Origin: Verrucomicrobiota bacterium | GTDB taxonomy: Bacteria; Verrucomicrobiota; Verrucomicrobiia; Opitutales; Opitutaceae | Direction of reading: 5' to 3' | Assembly: GCA_023426435.1 (NCBI GenBank) | Contig: JAFAAS010000053.1 | Coordinates: 1 to 64,000, forward strand | Length of the DNA stretch: 64,000 nucleotides | Shown: in pieces, positions 43,395-54,468 of the stretch | Numbering within the stretch: position 1 is the first letter of the stretch | Layout of the letters: each line of letters opens with the position of its first letter | Translations under genes and position numbers: made by a program | The notes under the pieces: generated by a model | What the model was told of the DNA's origin: nothing | Seen by the model: the letters and a program-made list of their open reading frames with translations, nothing else | The model's database searches: none

Positions 43395-45166
43395 AGGCTT
43401 ACATGAACGAATCAAAGGTGGCGCGGAGGTGCGATCGATTGGAGCGGCGGGGTGGCGGCGGATGGCCGTGGTGGGTGCTCGCGGTGTTGTTGGGCGGAGC
43501 GATGCCGGTGTCGGCGCAGACCTTTGAGCAGGTTGCGCCGAGCGAACTGCCGCAGGAGAGCGATCAAGCGACGACGCTGCCGTCCTTGGAGCGAGAGACG
43601 AAACGAAGCGATTCGTCCGACGAAGAGCAGGTGATCGTGGCGGCGTTGCGCGGTTTGGTTTTCGTGGCGGACGTGTCGGCCGTGCGGCCGGGTGGGCGTG
43701 GGGAGGAAGGAATTGTTACCCAAGAGGTGCCGTTGCTCGATACGACGGAGTTTCGCGAGAAACTCGCGCCGCGACTTGGACGGCCGCTGACGCTTGGGAT
43801 GCTGAAGTCGATCACGAAAGAAACGGTGGCGTATTTGCGCGGGCGTGACCGGCCGGTCGTGGATGTTGTCGTGCCGGAGCAGAATGTGGCGACGGGCACG
43901 GTCCAGGTGGTGGTGCGGGAAGGTCGATTGGGCGCGGTGAAAGCGGAAGGCAATCGCTGGTTCGCGGCGGAGCGGATCGTTGCGGCGGTGCGCGTGGCGC
44001 CGGGAGATTCGATTTCGGGGCGCGGGCTGCTCGCGGATTTGAGCTGGCTGAATCAGAATCCGTTTCGGCGGGTCGATCTGGTGTTTGCGGCGGGGGAGCG
44101 GGCGGGCGAAACGGATGTGATCCTGAAGGTGGATGACCGGCGTCCGCTGCGACTTTACGCGGGCTTTGACGATTCGGGCACAACGCTGACGGATCGCGAG
44201 CGGGTGTTTGCGGGAGTGAATTGGGGCAACGCGTTCGGTCGCGAGCATCAGTTGAGCTATCAGTTCACCGCGAGTCCGGACGTGGAGAAGATGACGGCGC
44301 ATTCGGCGAGTTATGTGGTGCCGCTGCCGGAGCGGCGGCACACGTTGACGGTTTTTGGCAGCCATGCGCGGAGCCGGCCGGACCTGCCCTATTTTACGCT
44401 CGACGGCCGGTCATGGCAGGTGGGGTTGCGTTATCGCGTGCCCTTGTCGGCGTGGCGCGGCGTGGAGCAGTCGCTGACGGGCGGCGTGGATTTCAAGCGC
44501 AGCAACAACGACCTCGCGTTCGGTGGATCGTCGGTGTTTGCGCAGGCGACGGACGTGGCGCAACTCGTGCTGGAATATGCGGCAAGCCGGGCGGACCGGC
44601 GCGGGATGACGTCGGGCGGTTTGACGCTGGCGTTGAGCCCGGGCGGGATCGGCGGACGCAATCGCGATGCGGATTTTCGCGCGTCGCGGTCGCTGGCGGA
44701 CGCGCGCTATGGCTATGCGCGGATCGCGTTGGAGCGGACGACGCGGCTGCGCGGGGACTGGGTGTGGGTGGTGCGCGGCCAGGGGCAGATCGCATCGACG
44801 AATCTGCTCGGCAGCGAGCAACTCGGGCTCGGCGGCGCGTCGTTGCTTCGTGGATACGAAGAGCGCGAGGCGAACGGCGACAGCGGCGTGGCGTTGATCA
44901 ACGAAGTGCGGGCGGCGGCGGTGCCGCTGGGCGGGGGACGGCTTGTGCCGCTGGCATTTTTCGATGCGGGGCGGACCGAAGTGCATGCGCCGCTGACCGG
45001 CGAGGCGCGCGGCCGGAATCTGGCGAGTGCGGGCGTGGGCGTGCGTTATGCGCTTGGCGCCACGGTGGTGGCGCGGGCGGACTTCGGCTGGCAGTTGCGC
45101 GAAAGCGGCGTGTCGCCCACGGGCGACGATCGTCGCGGACACGTGAGCGTGACCGTGGGCTGGTAG
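43391..45166 (+). CDS. TpsB-type outer-membrane transporter (ShlB/FhaC family)
   Basis: This 591-residue Omp85-superfamily protein should secrete the adhesin encoded just upstream. An N-terminal signal segment (WWVLAVLLGGAMPVSAQ, near 27-43) is followed by a POTRA-like region (LTLGMLKSITKETVAYLRGRDRPVVDVVVPEQNVATGTVQVVVREG, then a second ending in VILKVDDRRPLRLYAGFDDSGT). The 16-strand barrel carries the loop-6 motif GGASLLRGYEER. The ATG overlaps the adhesin stop codon (ATGA at 43391-43394), so translation is coupled. The real start may be Met5. Confidence 0.93.
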   Translation: MKAYMNESKVARRCDRLERRGGGGWPWWVLAVLLGGAMPVSAQTFEQVAPSELPQESDQATTLPSLERETKRSDSSDEEQVIVAALRGLVFVADVSAVRPGGRGEEGIVTQEVPLLDTTEFREKLAPRLGRPLTLGMLKSITKETVAYLRGRDRPVVDVVVPEQNVATGTVQVVVREGRLGAVKAEGNRWFAAERIVAAVRVAPGDSISGRGLLADLSWLNQNPFRRVDLVFAAGERAGETDVILKVDDRRPLRLYAGFDDSGTTLTDRERVFAGVNWGNAFGREHQLSYQFTASPDVEKMTAHSASYVVPLPERRHTLTVFGSHARSRPDLPYFTLDGRSWQVGLRYRVPLSAWRGVEQSLTGGVDFKRSNNDLAFGGSSVFAQATDVAQLVLEYAASRADRRGMTSGGLTLALSPGGIGGRNRDADFRASRSLADARYGYARIALERTTRLRGDWVWVVRGQGQIASTNLLGSEQLGLGGASLLRGYEEREANGDSGVALINEVRAAAVPLGGGRLVPLAFFDAGRTEVHAPLTGEARGRNLASAGVGVRYALGATVVARADFGWQLRESGVSPTGDDRRGHVSVTVGW

Positions 45167-45173
45167 CGGACGA

Positions 45174-46619
<1,446 letters not shown>

Positions 46620-46624
46620 GAATT

Positions 46625-46702
46625 CGTGCTCTTGATCGTTAACGTGCTCGTGATCGCGGGCTCGGGTTTTCGATCACGAGCACGATTACGATCAGGAGCA
46701 CG
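46625..46702. repeat. Inverted hexanucleotide array between sucB and lpd
   Basis: Arms of 32 bases (46625-46656 and 46671-46702) match at 29 positions around a 14-base loop. The hexamer is the CGTGCT/CGTGAT unit also found at 1615-1707. It sits inside an operon, so it may trim or stabilise mRNA rather than end it. Confidence 0.85.
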
Positions 46703-46707
46703 AGGGA

Positions 46708-47985
46708 TTAGATGCCGAGGACGAGGCGGGTCGGGTCCTCGATGGCTTGCTTAACTTTGACGAGGAAGGTGACGGCTTGTTTGCCGTCGACGAGGCGGTG
46801 GTCGTAGCTGAGCGCGATATACATCATCGGCCGGATGACGACCTGGCCGTTCACGGCGACGGGGCGATCGTTGATGGCGTGCATGCCGAGGATGCCGCTT
46901 TGGGGCGGGTTGATGATCGGCGTGGAGAGGAGCGAGCCGAAGACGCCGCCGTTGGTGATGGTGAAGACGCCGCCTTCGAGATCGGCGAGCGTGATTTTGC
47001 CCTCGCGAGCTTTGGTGGCGACCGAGGCGAGTTGTTTCTCGATGTCGGCCATGCCGAGCGTGTCGCAATCCTTGATGACGGGGACGAGCAGGCCTTTGTC
47101 GGTGGAGACGGCGACGCCGATGTCGAAATAGTGATTCTCGATGGTGTGATCGCCATCGATCTGGGCGTTGATGGCGGGGACTTCCTTGAGGGCGTGGACG
47201 ACGGCTTTGATGAAGAAACTCATGAAGCCGAGCTTCACGCCGTGTTTTTTGACGAAGTCGTCCTGGTATTTTTTGCGCAGCTCCATGACGCCGGACATGT
47301 CGACCTCGTTGAAAGTCGTGAGCATGGCGGCCTCGTGTTGGGCGGCGACGAGACGCTGCGCGATTTTCTGGCGCAGCGGGGACATCTTTTTGCGGGTTTG
47401 GCGGGGCACCGCCGCTGGCGGCGGCGCGATTTCAGATTTGGGATTTGAGATTTGAGATTGGGGCGTGGCGGCGGCGAGCATGTCGCCTTTGGTGACGCGG
47501 CCGGCTTTGCCGGTGCCGGAGACTTTGGAAGGATCGATGCCGGTTTCTTCGGCGAGGCGGCGGACGGCGGGGGAGACGGCGGCGGATTTTGCTTTCGTTT
47601 CGCCGGCACCGGCGGCGGAGGCGGCTTGTTCGGATTGGGGTGGAGCGTAGGGATTCGGGAGCGGCGAGGTGGACGTGGCGTCTTTGCCGGTGGAGGCTTG
47701 AGCGGCGTTGCCTTCGCGCGGTGGGGGCACCGCGCCTCCAGTGGCGGCGTCGGTGTCGATGGTGGCGACGACCTGGCCGATTTTCACTTCGGCGCCTTCC
47801 TCGACGGAGAACGTGATCTTGCCGGCGGATTCGGCGGTGCCCTCGGAGGTGATCTTGTCGGTTTCGAGCTCGAAGAGCGGCTGGTCTTTTTTTACGACCT
47901 CGCCGTTTTTGACGTGCCACTTGGACAGGATGCCGGAGCTGATGGATTCGCCCATCGGCGGGATTTTAACTTCGAGTTGGGGCAT
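46708..47985 (-). CDS. sucB: 2-oxoglutarate dehydrogenase E2, dihydrolipoyl succinyltransferase
   Basis: This 425-residue E2 core protein moves the succinyl group to CoA. The lipoyl domain spans about 1-78 with lipoylated Lys44 (ETDKITSEG). The E1/E3-binding domain (VSPAVRRLAEETGIDPSKVSGTG) follows at about 135-170, and the catalytic domain from about 195, with the motif HRLVDG. It lies between sucA and lpd on the same strand. Two linker segments are repeat-derived: residues 82-90 (TGGAVPPPR) by a P1 palindrome and 176-187 (PQSQISNPKSEI) by a heptanucleotide array. Both fall exactly in flexible interdomain linkers. Confidence 0.95.
   Translation of the reverse strand: MPQLEVKIPPMGESISSGILSKWHVKNGEVVKKDQPLFELETDKITSEGTAESAGKITFSVEEGAEVKIGQVVATIDTDAATGGAVPPPREGNAAQASTGKDATSTSPLPNPYAPPQSEQAASAAGAGETKAKSAAVSPAVRRLAEETGIDPSKVSGTGKAGRVTKGDMLAAATPQSQISNPKSEIAPPPAAVPRQTRKKMSPLRQKIAQRLVAAQHEAAMLTTFNEVDMSGVMELRKKYQDDFVKKHGVKLGFMSFFIKAVVHALKEVPAINAQIDGDHTIENHYFDIGVAVSTDKGLLVPVIKDCDTLGMADIEKQLASVATKAREGKITLADLEGGVFTITNGGVFGSLLSTPIINPPQSGILGMHAINDRPVAVNGQVVIRPMMYIALSYDHRLVDGKQAVTFLVKVKQAIEDPTRLVLGI
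47428..47462. repeat. Heptanucleotide array inside sucB
   Basis: Five units, GATTTCA, GATTTGG, GATTTGA, GATTTGA and GATTGGG, encode the linker between the subunit-binding and catalytic domains. They are markedly AT-richer than the rest of the gene. Confidence 0.88.
47716..47740. repeat. GC palindromic element, family P1, in frame inside sucB
   Basis: GCGCGGTG (47716-47723), GGGG and CACCGCGC (47728-47735), followed by CTCCA, match the copy at 3890. It encodes residues 82-90, right after the lipoyl domain. Confidence 0.88.
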
Positions 47986-47994
47986 GGTGGGCAG

Positions 47995-48092
47995 GAGTAG
48001 CGAGTAGTGAGTAGCGGGTAGCGAGTAGAATGCGGTCGCGAGATCAATGGTGGATCGAATGCTCGCTACTCACTACTCGATGCTCGCTACTA
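47995..48092. repeat. Inverted heptanucleotide array between sucA and sucB
   Basis: Five GAGTAGC-type heptamers (47995-48029) face four complementary GCTACTC-type heptamers (48065-48092) across a 35-base loop. It nearly fills the 112-base gap between sucA and sucB. Confidence 0.88.
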
Positions 48093-48097
48093 ATGGA

Positions 48098-50863
<2,766 letters not shown>

Positions 50864-51044
50864 GAGAAGGAATGCGCGCCCGGGCGGGCGAAAAAAGAGG
50901 GAGTTGCGCTGGACGAGTCACTAGAAGAGGGTCGGATAAAACAACATGGGAGCGACTATGACACAAGTGCGCCGTGGACGCAGGCGGGGTTTGCAATCGG
51001 ACTTAAGGAGGGTAGCTGCGAAATAAGTTTTCGCACACACGACC

Positions 51045-51308
51045 ATGGAAAATGAGATCAGATTGTCGGTGAAGACGCTGTTGGACGCAATCAAGTGCTC
51101 GGATGGGCAAGCGGTTGCGGCGGAAATGGAGCGGTTGGATGGGATGTTGGAGCGCGGTCGGGGCACGCTGCATCCGCAACTCACGCATTTCCTGCAGAAC
51201 CGGAGTTATGCGAAGGCGCTGATGTTTCTTGGCGGGGAGAGCGATATTCCGGTCGGGGTGTGCGGCGGACGGGCGGGGAGAAACGAGGCGAAGGACGGTG
51301 AGCGATGA
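51045..51308 (+). CDS. Hypothetical protein upstream of yciH
   Basis: This 87-residue protein starts MENEIRLSVKTLLDAIKCSDGQAVAAEMERLDGMLERG and reads as a helical protein with a charged tail. No family is recognised. Its last four bases overlap the next start codon (ATGA at 51305-51308), which argues for a real, co-translated gene. No Shine-Dalgarno sequence lies just before it, although an AAGGAGG stretch occurs about 35 bases upstream at 51004-51010. Confidence 0.65.
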   Translation: MENEIRLSVKTLLDAIKCSDGQAVAAEMERLDGMLERGRGTLHPQLTHFLQNRSYAKALMFLGGESDIPVGVCGGRAGRNEAKDGER

Positions 51309-51718
51309 GCAAGAATCAGAATCGAATTTCGACGGATGGCGGGAGCGGGTTGGGGCAGAATCCGTTCGGGGCCTTGAGTGGGGCGGGGTTGCCGGATGCG
51401 CCGAAAGCGGTGGCGGGAGTGAGCGGCGGAGCGGGGAATGCGAAAGGCGGGGCGGAGGCGCGCTCGACGAAGAATCGCGGGCGGGTGGATGTGCGGCGCG
51501 AAACGGGTGGGCGTGGAGGGAAGACGGTGACGGTGGTGGACGGATTCGTGGGGATCGGACTGCCGGAAAAGGAGCAGCTCGCGAAGAAGATGCGAGCGGC
51601 GTGCGGGTGCGGCGGAACGGTGAAGGACGGCGCGATCGAGATCCAGGGCGATCAGCGCGAGACGGTGGCGCGGATTTTGAGTGAGGCGGGGTTCCGGCCG
51701 GTGTTTGCGGGCGGGTAG
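51305..51718 (+). CDS. yciH: SUI1/YciH-family translation factor-like protein
   Basis: This 137-residue protein has a Gly- and Ala-rich, poorly ordered first 55 residues. A SUI1/eIF1-like domain follows (RVDVRRETGGRGGKTVTVVDGFVG, LAKKMRAACGCGGTVKDGAIEIQGDQRETV). Bacterial YciH is related to eukaryotic initiation factor 1 and is reported to influence start-codon fidelity or translation under stress. It overlaps the preceding 87-residue gene by four bases. A heptanucleotide array lies between it and the convergent metF. Confidence 0.9.
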   Translation: MSKNQNRISTDGGSGLGQNPFGALSGAGLPDAPKAVAGVSGGAGNAKGGAEARSTKNRGRVDVRRETGGRGGKTVTVVDGFVGIGLPEKEQLAKKMRAACGCGGTVKDGAIEIQGDQRETVARILSEAGFRPVFAGG

Positions 51719-51738
51719 CGGGCGGCGAGGGCGCTTTC

Positions 51739-51780
51739 GGTTTCGAGTTCGGGGTTCCGAGTTTCGAGTTCGGGGCTCTA
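51739..51780. repeat. Heptanucleotide array at the metF stop codon
   Basis: GGTTTCG, AGTTCGG, GGTTCCG, AGTTTCG, AGTTCGG and GGCTCTA run up to and include the metF stop codon at 51778-51780. It lies between convergent yciH and metF. Confidence 0.85.
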
Positions 51781-52656
51781 GGCCGCGAGGCCGGCGGCTA
51801 GGGCGAGAGCGGATTTCGCGCGGTTGAGGATGTAGAGGTGGTAGCCGGGTGCGCCGTGCGCGAGGAGATCGCGAATTTGAGTGAGCGCCCAATCGATGCC
51901 GACGGTTTCGAGGATGTCGGGTTGGTCGTGGGCGGCTTCGAGGCGGGTGATGAGTTTTTGCGGAAGCGAGGCGCCGCACATGGTGGTGAAACGCTGGATT
52001 TGTTTCAGCGAGAGCACGGGCATGATGCCGGGGACGATGGGGATGTTGATGCCGACGGCGCGGCAGCGTTCGACGAAGCGGTAGTAAACGGTGTTGTCGA
52101 AGAAGAGCTGCGTGGTGATGAAGGCGGCGCCGGCGTCGACCTTGCGTTTGAGGTGGACGAGGTCGGTGTCGAGGGAGGGAGCTTCCGGGTGTTTTTCGGG
52201 ATAGCCGCCGACGCCGAGGCAGAAATCGGGGTGGCGGGATTTGAGGAGGGCGACGAGATCGGAGGCGAAGCGCAGGCCGTCGGGCGATGGGGTGAAGGTG
52301 GTTTCGCCCTTGGGCGGGTCACCGCGAAGAGTCATGATGTTGCGGAAGCCGGTGGCGTGGAGTTCGTCGGCGATGGCGAGGAGTTCGGCGCGGGAGTGTC
52401 CGACGCAGGTGAGATGCGGCATGACGGTGAAGCCGAAATCGCGGCGAAGGAGGTCGCTGACTTGCGCGGTGCGTTGGCGGGTGCTGCCGCCGGCGCCGTA
52501 GGTGACGGAGACGAAGTCGGGGGAAATGCGTTTGAGGGCGGCGGCGGTGGTGCGGAGGACTTCGACGCCGGCGTCGTCGCGCGGGGGAAAAAATTCGAGG
52601 GAGCGGAGCGGGCGGGATTGGGCGAGGAGGGAGGAAATGGGCGAGTCGGGCGGCAT
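51778..52656 (-). CDS. metF: 5,10-methylenetetrahydrofolate reductase
   Basis: This 292-residue FAD-dependent enzyme reduces methylene-THF to methyl-THF for methionine synthesis. The family start SLEFFPPRDD places the catalytic Glu at residue 21. VSVTYGAGGSTRQRT, HLTCVGHSR and MTLRGDPP (flavin and folate site) are all present. The length fits bacterial MetF. No methionine-synthase gene is adjacent. An AT-rich 17-base palindrome lies 83 bases upstream of the start codon. Confidence 0.95.
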   Translation of the reverse strand: MPPDSPISSLLAQSRPLRSLEFFPPRDDAGVEVLRTTAAALKRISPDFVSVTYGAGGSTRQRTAQVSDLLRRDFGFTVMPHLTCVGHSRAELLAIADELHATGFRNIMTLRGDPPKGETTFTPSPDGLRFASDLVALLKSRHPDFCLGVGGYPEKHPEAPSLDTDLVHLKRKVDAGAAFITTQLFFDNTVYYRFVERCRAVGINIPIVPGIMPVLSLKQIQRFTTMCGASLPQKLITRLEAAHDQPDILETVGIDWALTQIRDLLAHGAPGYHLYILNRAKSALALAAGLAA

Positions 52657-52738
52657 GCGTCAGCAACGCATGCGGATTCGTTGATATGAGGCAAGCGGGG
52701 AGTTGGGTTGGATGGAGCGAGGAGGGGCAACGAGGATT

Positions 52739-52755
52739 GTAATATAATGTATTAC
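52739..52755. promoter_or_regulatory. AT-rich 17-base palindrome, copy 4
   Basis: GTAATATAATGTATTAC is identical to copy 2 at 12077, including the preceding T residues. It is 83 bases upstream of metF and 101 bases upstream of the divergent SMR gene. Confidence 0.65.
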
Positions 52756-52855
52756 AATGGATCGTTTGAGGCGGGAGGGAAAGAGGAGCGGGGAGTAGGA
52801 GGGGGTGAGAGAGGGCTGGAGTTGGAGGAGAGAGTGGGTTCAGTTCGCGGCCTGC

Positions 52856-53194
52856 ATGAAAGCTTGGATCATCCTTTTGATAGCGGCGGCGTTTGAAGTG
52901 GGTTGGGCGACGGGGTTGAAGTCGACGGAGGGATTTACGCGCTTGTGGCCGTCGGTCGCGACGATTGGGGCGATGGCGATCAGCATGTATCTGCTGGCGG
53001 TGGCGGCGCGGACGCTGCCGATTGGGACGGCGTATGCGGTGTGGACGGGGATCGGCGCGGTGGGGACGGCGGTGATGGGGATGATCTTCTATAAAGAACC
53101 TGCGACGGTGGCGCGGATGGTGTGCATTGCGCTGATCGTGGCGGGGCTGGTGGGGTTGAAAGTGTTTTCGGGAGGCGCGGGGAAGGTCGAGTGA
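52856..53194 (+). CDS. gdx: SMR-family transporter of the Gdx/SugE subtype
   Basis: This 112-residue small multidrug resistance protein has four membrane helices and the essential Glu14 (AAFEVGWATGLK). The sequence around it (STEGFTRLWPS, LPIGTAYAVWTGIGAVGTAVMG) matches the SugE/Gdx subtype. That subtype is known to export guanidinium in exchange for protons rather than broad drugs. The start at 52856 fits the family; upstream sequence is a purine-rich tract without family character. No guanidine riboswitch was recognised upstream. Confidence 0.9.
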   Translation: MKAWIILLIAAAFEVGWATGLKSTEGFTRLWPSVATIGAMAISMYLLAVAARTLPIGTAYAVWTGIGAVGTAVMGMIFYKEPATVARMVCIALIVAGLVGLKVFSGGAGKVE

Positions 53195-53240
53195 TTGATT
53201 CCGGAGGCTTTGGTCGCAGAGAGCGCAAAGGGCGCAGAGA

Positions 53241-53276
53241 AAAAAAAGGCCCGCTGAAGAGCGGGCCTTGGTTTTT
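53241..53276. terminator. Bidirectional rho-independent terminator
   Basis: AAGGCCCGCT (53246-53255) and AGCGGGCCTT (53260-53269) pair perfectly around GAAG, with A-rich sequence on one side and GGTTTTT on the other. It serves the convergent SMR and DUF4340 genes and overlaps the latter's stop codon. Confidence 0.92.
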
Positions 53277-54405
53277 ATTGTTGGGGGGAGGCTGACGGTG
53301 GCGTGGGTGGTGGAGGTGGTGGGGCGGCGGTGAAGAGGTCTTCGGGTTTTTGCGGGAGGCTGGTGTAGGTGTAGTCGTAGATCTGGAACGCGCGTTTGGC
53401 GGAGAGGGCGTTGATCGGGGCGGCGGGGTCGCTGTGGGAGAGCGAAACGAAAACGGGGCCGGCGGGGATGGTTTCGGTGGCGGGCTCGGTGACGGGGGAT
53501 TCCGGGTTCGGAGTTTCGGGTTCCGGGTTGGCCAAAGAAGTTTGCTCCTCGGATTTCTCGGTGGAGGCGGGTTTGGGTTTTTTTTCTTCGGGTTTGCGGG
53601 CGAAGGTGAGGGTGAGGGTTTTGTCGTCGAAGGTGGTGAGTTTGACCGTGCGCGAGTGAGGCCTGGCTTCAGCGAGTTTAGGGTCGTCGAGCGGGGTGGT
53701 ATCCGAAAAACGGAGACTGGTGAGCGAGGTGAGGAGGGACGTGAGTTTGGCGGTGTCGGGAACTTTGGATTCGGGCGTTTGGGGCGAGGTCCAGGTGGCG
53801 TCCTTGGAGTCGCGGGTGAAAGTGAGGTCGGTTGGATCGCTGAGTTCGATTTCGGCGATGTCTTCGGGTTTGAGGCGGACGAGGGTGGAGTCGGCCCAGT
53901 TTTTGGCGGTGGTGTCGAGCCAGGCGGAGAGGTTGGAGAGGAAAGCTTTCTGTTCGTCGCCGAAACGAACGAAGCGGCCGCCGCCGGTTTCGGCGGTTTT
54001 GCCGAGGGTGACGGACGAGAGCGACTTGTCGGACGCGTCGAGAAGTTCGATTTTTGTATCCTTGAACTCGAGACGCGCGATGCGGTCGGGGTTGGAGGTG
54101 ACGAGGCGCTGGAGTTTGGCGTCGGTGAGATTGCCGACGAAGGAGGAGAGTTTTTGGAAATCGGCGGGGAAATCGAAGTAGTCGGCGACGCGCCAGGTGC
54201 CGTCGGACTGCCGCGCGAGGGTGATGGATTTGCCAGCGTCGGAGAGGCGGAGTTTGGCGGCTCTTTCGATCGTGGATTGCTCGACGAGCGGCTGGTTGAG
54301 GCGCGGATCGGCGGAGGGTGGGGGCGCGGGCCGACGCACGAAAAAGGCGATCGCGGAGAGGACAGCGAGGGTGGAGACGATGATGAGGAGGGTCTTCAAT
54401 CTCAT
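53275..54405 (-). CDS. DUF4340 domain protein of a Gld-like ABC system
   Basis: This 376-residue protein has one N-terminal membrane helix (LIIVSTLAVLSAIAFFV) and a long beta-rich periplasmic part (SITLARQSDGTWRVADYFDFPADFQKLSSFVGNL) typical of DUF4340. It ends in a Pro-rich tail. It follows an ATPase, a permease and a GldG-like gene on the same strand, a set repeatedly found together. Its precise role is unknown. Residues 292-303 (NPEPETPNPESP) come from a heptanucleotide array in a low-complexity stretch. Confidence 0.85.
   Translation of the reverse strand: MRLKTLLIIVSTLAVLSAIAFFVRRPAPPPSADPRLNQPLVEQSTIERAAKLRLSDAGKSITLARQSDGTWRVADYFDFPADFQKLSSFVGNLTDAKLQRLVTSNPDRIARLEFKDTKIELLDASDKSLSSVTLGKTAETGGGRFVRFGDEQKAFLSNLSAWLDTTAKNWADSTLVRLKPEDIAEIELSDPTDLTFTRDSKDATWTSPQTPESKVPDTAKLTSLLTSLTSLRFSDTTPLDDPKLAEARPHSRTVKLTTFDDKTLTLTFARKPEEKKPKPASTEKSEEQTSLANPEPETPNPESPVTEPATETIPAGPVFVSLSHSDPAAPINALSAKRAFQIYDYTYTSLPQKPEDLFTAAPPPPPPTPPSASPQQ
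53498..53532. repeat. Heptanucleotide array inside the DUF4340 gene
   Basis: Five heptamers (GATTCCG, GGTTCGG, AGTTTCG, GGTTCCG, GGTTGGC) encode NPEPETPNPESP. The unit is of the same type as in recD2 and lpd. Confidence 0.85.
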
Positions 54406-54413
54406 GGTTGCGG

Positions 54414-54441
54414 GATGAGAGTTGAGGGTTGAGAGAGGAGA
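54414..54441. repeat. Heptanucleotide array upstream of the DUF4340 gene
   Basis: GATGAGA, GTTGAGG, GTTGAGA and GAGGAGA fill the gap between the gldG-like stop and the DUF4340 start. Confidence 0.75.
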
Positions 54442-54468
54442 GACGCAGGCGCGCGATCGAGTTCGCGG

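Noticed and set aside
47995..48092. tRNA or small RNA gene suggested by the hairpin
   Set aside because: The stem is built from heptamers with no cloverleaf, anticodon arm or CCA end.
52690..52855. Guanidine riboswitch upstream of the Gdx gene
   Set aside because: I saw no paired ACGR-loop hairpins or other recognisable guanidine riboswitch core; only a purine-rich tract is present.
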